Assembly: GCA_003161435.1 (NCBI GenBank)
Contig: PMOS01000022.1
Location: 28,018 to 83,355, forward strand
Reading direction: 5' to 3'
DNA from: Vulcanimicrobiota bacterium
GTDB taxonomy: Bacteria; Vulcanimicrobiota; Vulcanimicrobiia; Vulcanimicrobiales; Vulcanimicrobiaceae
DNA: 55,338 nt
In this document: positions 53,562-55,338 of the stretch, piece after piece
Position numbering within the stretch: position 1 is the stretch's first letter
Layout of the letters: the number at the start of each line of letters is the position of its first letter
Program-made: the position numbers and the translations under genes
The notes under the pieces: model-generated
Told to the model about the DNA's origin: nothing
The model's input: only the letters and a program-made list of their open reading frames with translations
Database searches by the model: none

Positions 53562-54884
53562 TTGAACACGACGGCTAACTTCATTGCAAAGGTGCTTGCT
53601 GTTACTTTATGGATCGCGGCTTGCACCACCATTGCATTGGAAGCCGCGATCGAGGACACCCTTCGCCCTAAGTGTCCTGGTTTGTTGCAGGGAAGCTACA
53701 TTAGTCTCGGTCCGTTGGAGCAAGCCGGTCTCACGCCCAATGCGAGGCGAAGAACCTTTGACATAGAGAGCATAGCGTGGTTAGCAATCGACCATGCGCC
53801 GAGCTGCAGATGCAAAGCGGCACCGCAGCCCGTGATCAACGAATCAGCGGCACTCGATTGTGGCGCAAAAGGCGGCGCGCCGCAGCAACCCCTTGCGGCT
53901 GAGGACGCGCGGCTTTCAATTTGGATGGCAACCATCCCGGGCCTAAACACACGCGAGACGTCACTTACCATTTGGTTGACAGTACTTACAATTTGGTTGG
54001 GATCAAAGCAAAAAGCCCGACGTTCCGTGGCGGCGTTGCTCCGCTCGGTCTTTTTCTCGGTCCTGGTGTTTCCACTGTCGTTCGCATTCGCCTACGTCGC
54101 TGCAATTACGGCCGTCTTAATGCTTGTCGGCTATTGGGAGGTTGCGATGCTCAAGACAACCGTGCTCTGGTTCTTCGGGACGGCTCTCGGAACCCTATTC
54201 AACAGGAGAGCTGGGAGCCCCGACTTTCTCCGTAAGCTCATATCGCATAACGTCGCACTCGCAGCCTTCATCGAATTCATTGTCAATCTATATACCTTCC
54301 CTCTCTTGCTCGAGCTCGTCTTCGTTCCCCTTGTTACGCTCTTAGCTTGCCTACAAGCTCTTGGCAGGACGAGCCGCGAGTTCGTCGGCAAGCCAAAGTA
54401 CGACTTGCTTCGAAATACATTGAGTGGTTGTCTCTCAGTCATCGGGCTTCTAATTCTTGCGTATACGATCACCGAAACGATTCAGCACTGGCGGGATCTG
54501 GTTCAGCCCGAGCAAGTCAAAGAGTTTTTCTTGCCACTGGTCCTCGTTGTCACATTTATCCCTTACCTTTATCTCTGGCAATACATTGCCGCGCTTCAAA
54601 CAACACTTCACATGACGAAGTACGGACTAGGCGCTGACAACCAGAAGTTATTCCAATTTGCTCGAGCCCGAATTATCGCTGCAATAGGCCTCGACATACA
54701 GAGCGCGGAGCTCTTCGAAAGGGAATTCAGATACCGTCTTTGGGGCGCAACGACCGAAGAAGAGGTCGTAGCGGTTCTCGACGCGTTTCGAGGCGAACAG
54801 AAGAAGCACCGCATTGGATGGGCCAAAGGAAGGACTGGTCATGAAGGGTCCTTCCCGCCGGACGGTGGCAGCGAAAATCCCTAG
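53562..54884 (+). CDS. Polytopic membrane protein, accessory
   Basis: 440 residues. An N-terminal hydrophobic helix (residues 8-30) is followed by an extracytoplasmic loop with three or four Cys (RPKCPG, PSCRCKA, ALDCGA). About seven further membrane segments span residues 130-350, and a charged cytoplasmic tail contains LFEREFRYRLWGATTEEEVV. TTG start with a good ribosome site. Base composition is less GC-rich than the core genes. No family named. Its place after the QxK and PIN genes suggests a membrane partner or effector of that set, which is inference. Confidence 0.65.
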   Translation: MNTTANFIAKVLAVTLWIAACTTIALEAAIEDTLRPKCPGLLQGSYISLGPLEQAGLTPNARRRTFDIESIAWLAIDHAPSCRCKAAPQPVINESAALDCGAKGGAPQQPLAAEDARLSIWMATIPGLNTRETSLTIWLTVLTIWLGSKQKARRSVAALLRSVFFSVLVFPLSFAFAYVAAITAVLMLVGYWEVAMLKTTVLWFFGTALGTLFNRRAGSPDFLRKLISHNVALAAFIEFIVNLYTFPLLLELVFVPLVTLLACLQALGRTSREFVGKPKYDLLRNTLSGCLSVIGLLILAYTITETIQHWRDLVQPEQVKEFFLPLVLVVTFIPYLYLWQYIAALQTTLHMTKYGLGADNQKLFQFARARIIAAIGLDIQSAELFEREFRYRLWGATTEEEVVAVLDAFRGEQKKHRIGWAKGRTGHEGSFPPDGGSENP

Positions 54885-55110
54885 CAGTGGCTCGGTGGCT
54901 CCCGTGTCAAGGCAGCGACCGAGGCGGTGCAATTTTATGCCGCGAACAATGTCTTTACGGGGCCGCTTAGGTATGCGTTTGAGCGCCTGCAGCAAACGTT
55001 GGGTTGCTGTGACGCCGCATATTGTAGATAGGGCCAGTTAAATTGGCGCTGGTCGCTGGACTTCGTTCACGATTCCTTGAGCTTGGGGCCCGCGTATCCG
55101 GACGTTAAAC

Positions 55111-55338
55111 GTGGTCGATGACCTCTCAGCGACTCTCGCGGATCGCATAATTGCCAAAGAATCTCTGGAAAAGATGGAGCAGTTTTTCATCACCAACAGT
55201 CGTCGGCATTACACGATCCTCGGATTCGATTTTATGGTGAACGAGGATCTTTCGAATGCGGTCAGCCGCCGTATTCGCCATGAATACCAACTCAGTTCCC
55301 TTATATTCCTTGCTCATGGAAACGGCGCGGGAGATTTG
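55111..55338 (+). CDS. Hypothetical protein, 5' part (runs off the window)
   Basis: From the GTG at 55111 the plus frame stays open to the right edge and reads VDDLSATLADRIIAKESLEK, MEQFFITNSRRHYTILGFDF, SNAVSRRIRHEYQL, IFLAHGNGAGD. It looks like a soluble helical protein and is more protein-like than the antisense frame at 55126-55317. No family recognised. The 226 bases before it (54885-55110) hold no clear gene. Confidence 0.5.
   Translation, partial: MVDDLSATLADRIIAKESLEKMEQFFITNSRRHYTILGFDFMVNEDLSNAVSRRIRHEYQLSSLIFLAHGNGAGDL

Noticed and set aside
55126..55317. 63-codon minus-strand frame at the right edge
   Set aside because: The plus-strand frame over the same bases is open to the edge and reads as a better protein.
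1..55338. CRISPR arrays, tRNA or rRNA genes, integrase genes
   Set aside because: I looked for regular 25-40-base repeats, tRNA T-loop sequence and rRNA cores and saw none. Accessory blocks have no visible att sites.

Overview
The window is high-GC, densely packed bacterial chromosome with no rRNA, tRNA or CRISPR array that I can see. Many products are secreted lipoproteins or beta-propeller proteins with GGGG-rich lipoboxes. This, together with short or overlapping gene junctions (ATGA, GTGA, TGATG), suggests a soil-type heterotroph from a little-cultured lineage. My impression is something like candidate phylum Eremiobacterota, but nothing in the window proves the taxon.

Left part (1-13.2 kb): the end of an aldehyde dehydrogenase gene faces a CPBP protease and an IlvD/Edd dehydratase. 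A RES/Xre toxin-antitoxin pair lies divergent from a catabolic operon (3893-9754): MFS transporter, zinc alcohol dehydrogenase, Asp/Glu-racemase-like protein, sugar isomerase, DUF1537 kinase (OtnK) and class II aldolase (OtnC). Together these fit import and breakdown of a four-carbon acid sugar: oxidation, phosphorylation, decarboxylation and isomerisation. A HAD phosphatase, a PQQ-type propeller lipoprotein, a DUF4166 protein and a small membrane protein follow.

Middle part (13.2-31 kb): a serine hydrolase, the tail of a lost M13 peptidase, a HigBA module, and an SDR. Next is a three-gene overlapping operon in which two paralogous secreted propeller proteins flank a GT-C-like membrane protein. 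A GH47 alpha-mannosidase operon with a peptide-type ABC binding lipoprotein follows. The next 6 kb are accessory and partly decayed: small secreted proteins, a broken NHL-type gene, a TumE-type toxin gene with two compensating frameshifts plus its HTH partner, and an SGNH/GDSL lipoprotein. HigBA and the TumE module carry almost the same promoter/operator.

Catabolic block (31.4-37.4 kb, minus strand): seven overlapping genes encode a Rieske dioxygenase alpha and beta subunit, a PdxA/TphB-like dehydrogenase, and a two-permease, one-ATPase, one-binding-protein ABC importer. The natural reading is uptake of an aromatic carboxylate, cis-dihydroxylation, then dehydrogenation/decarboxylation.

Right part (37.5-55.3 kb) is an accessory region: NHL lipoprotein, IS3 remnant, secreted metacaspase with an overlapping secreted protein gene, fragments of duplicated genes, a 958-residue secreted beta-rich protein, a WYL regulator lacking its HTH, a standalone PD-(D/E)XK nuclease, a second RES/Xre pair and a divergent pair of Xre genes. 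It ends with a three-gene set that I consider the best candidate for an undescribed system: a QxK-type nuclease-like protein, a membrane-anchored PIN-domain protein (frameshifted near its end) and a polytopic membrane protein. All functional statements rest on motif reading by eye; no database search was possible.
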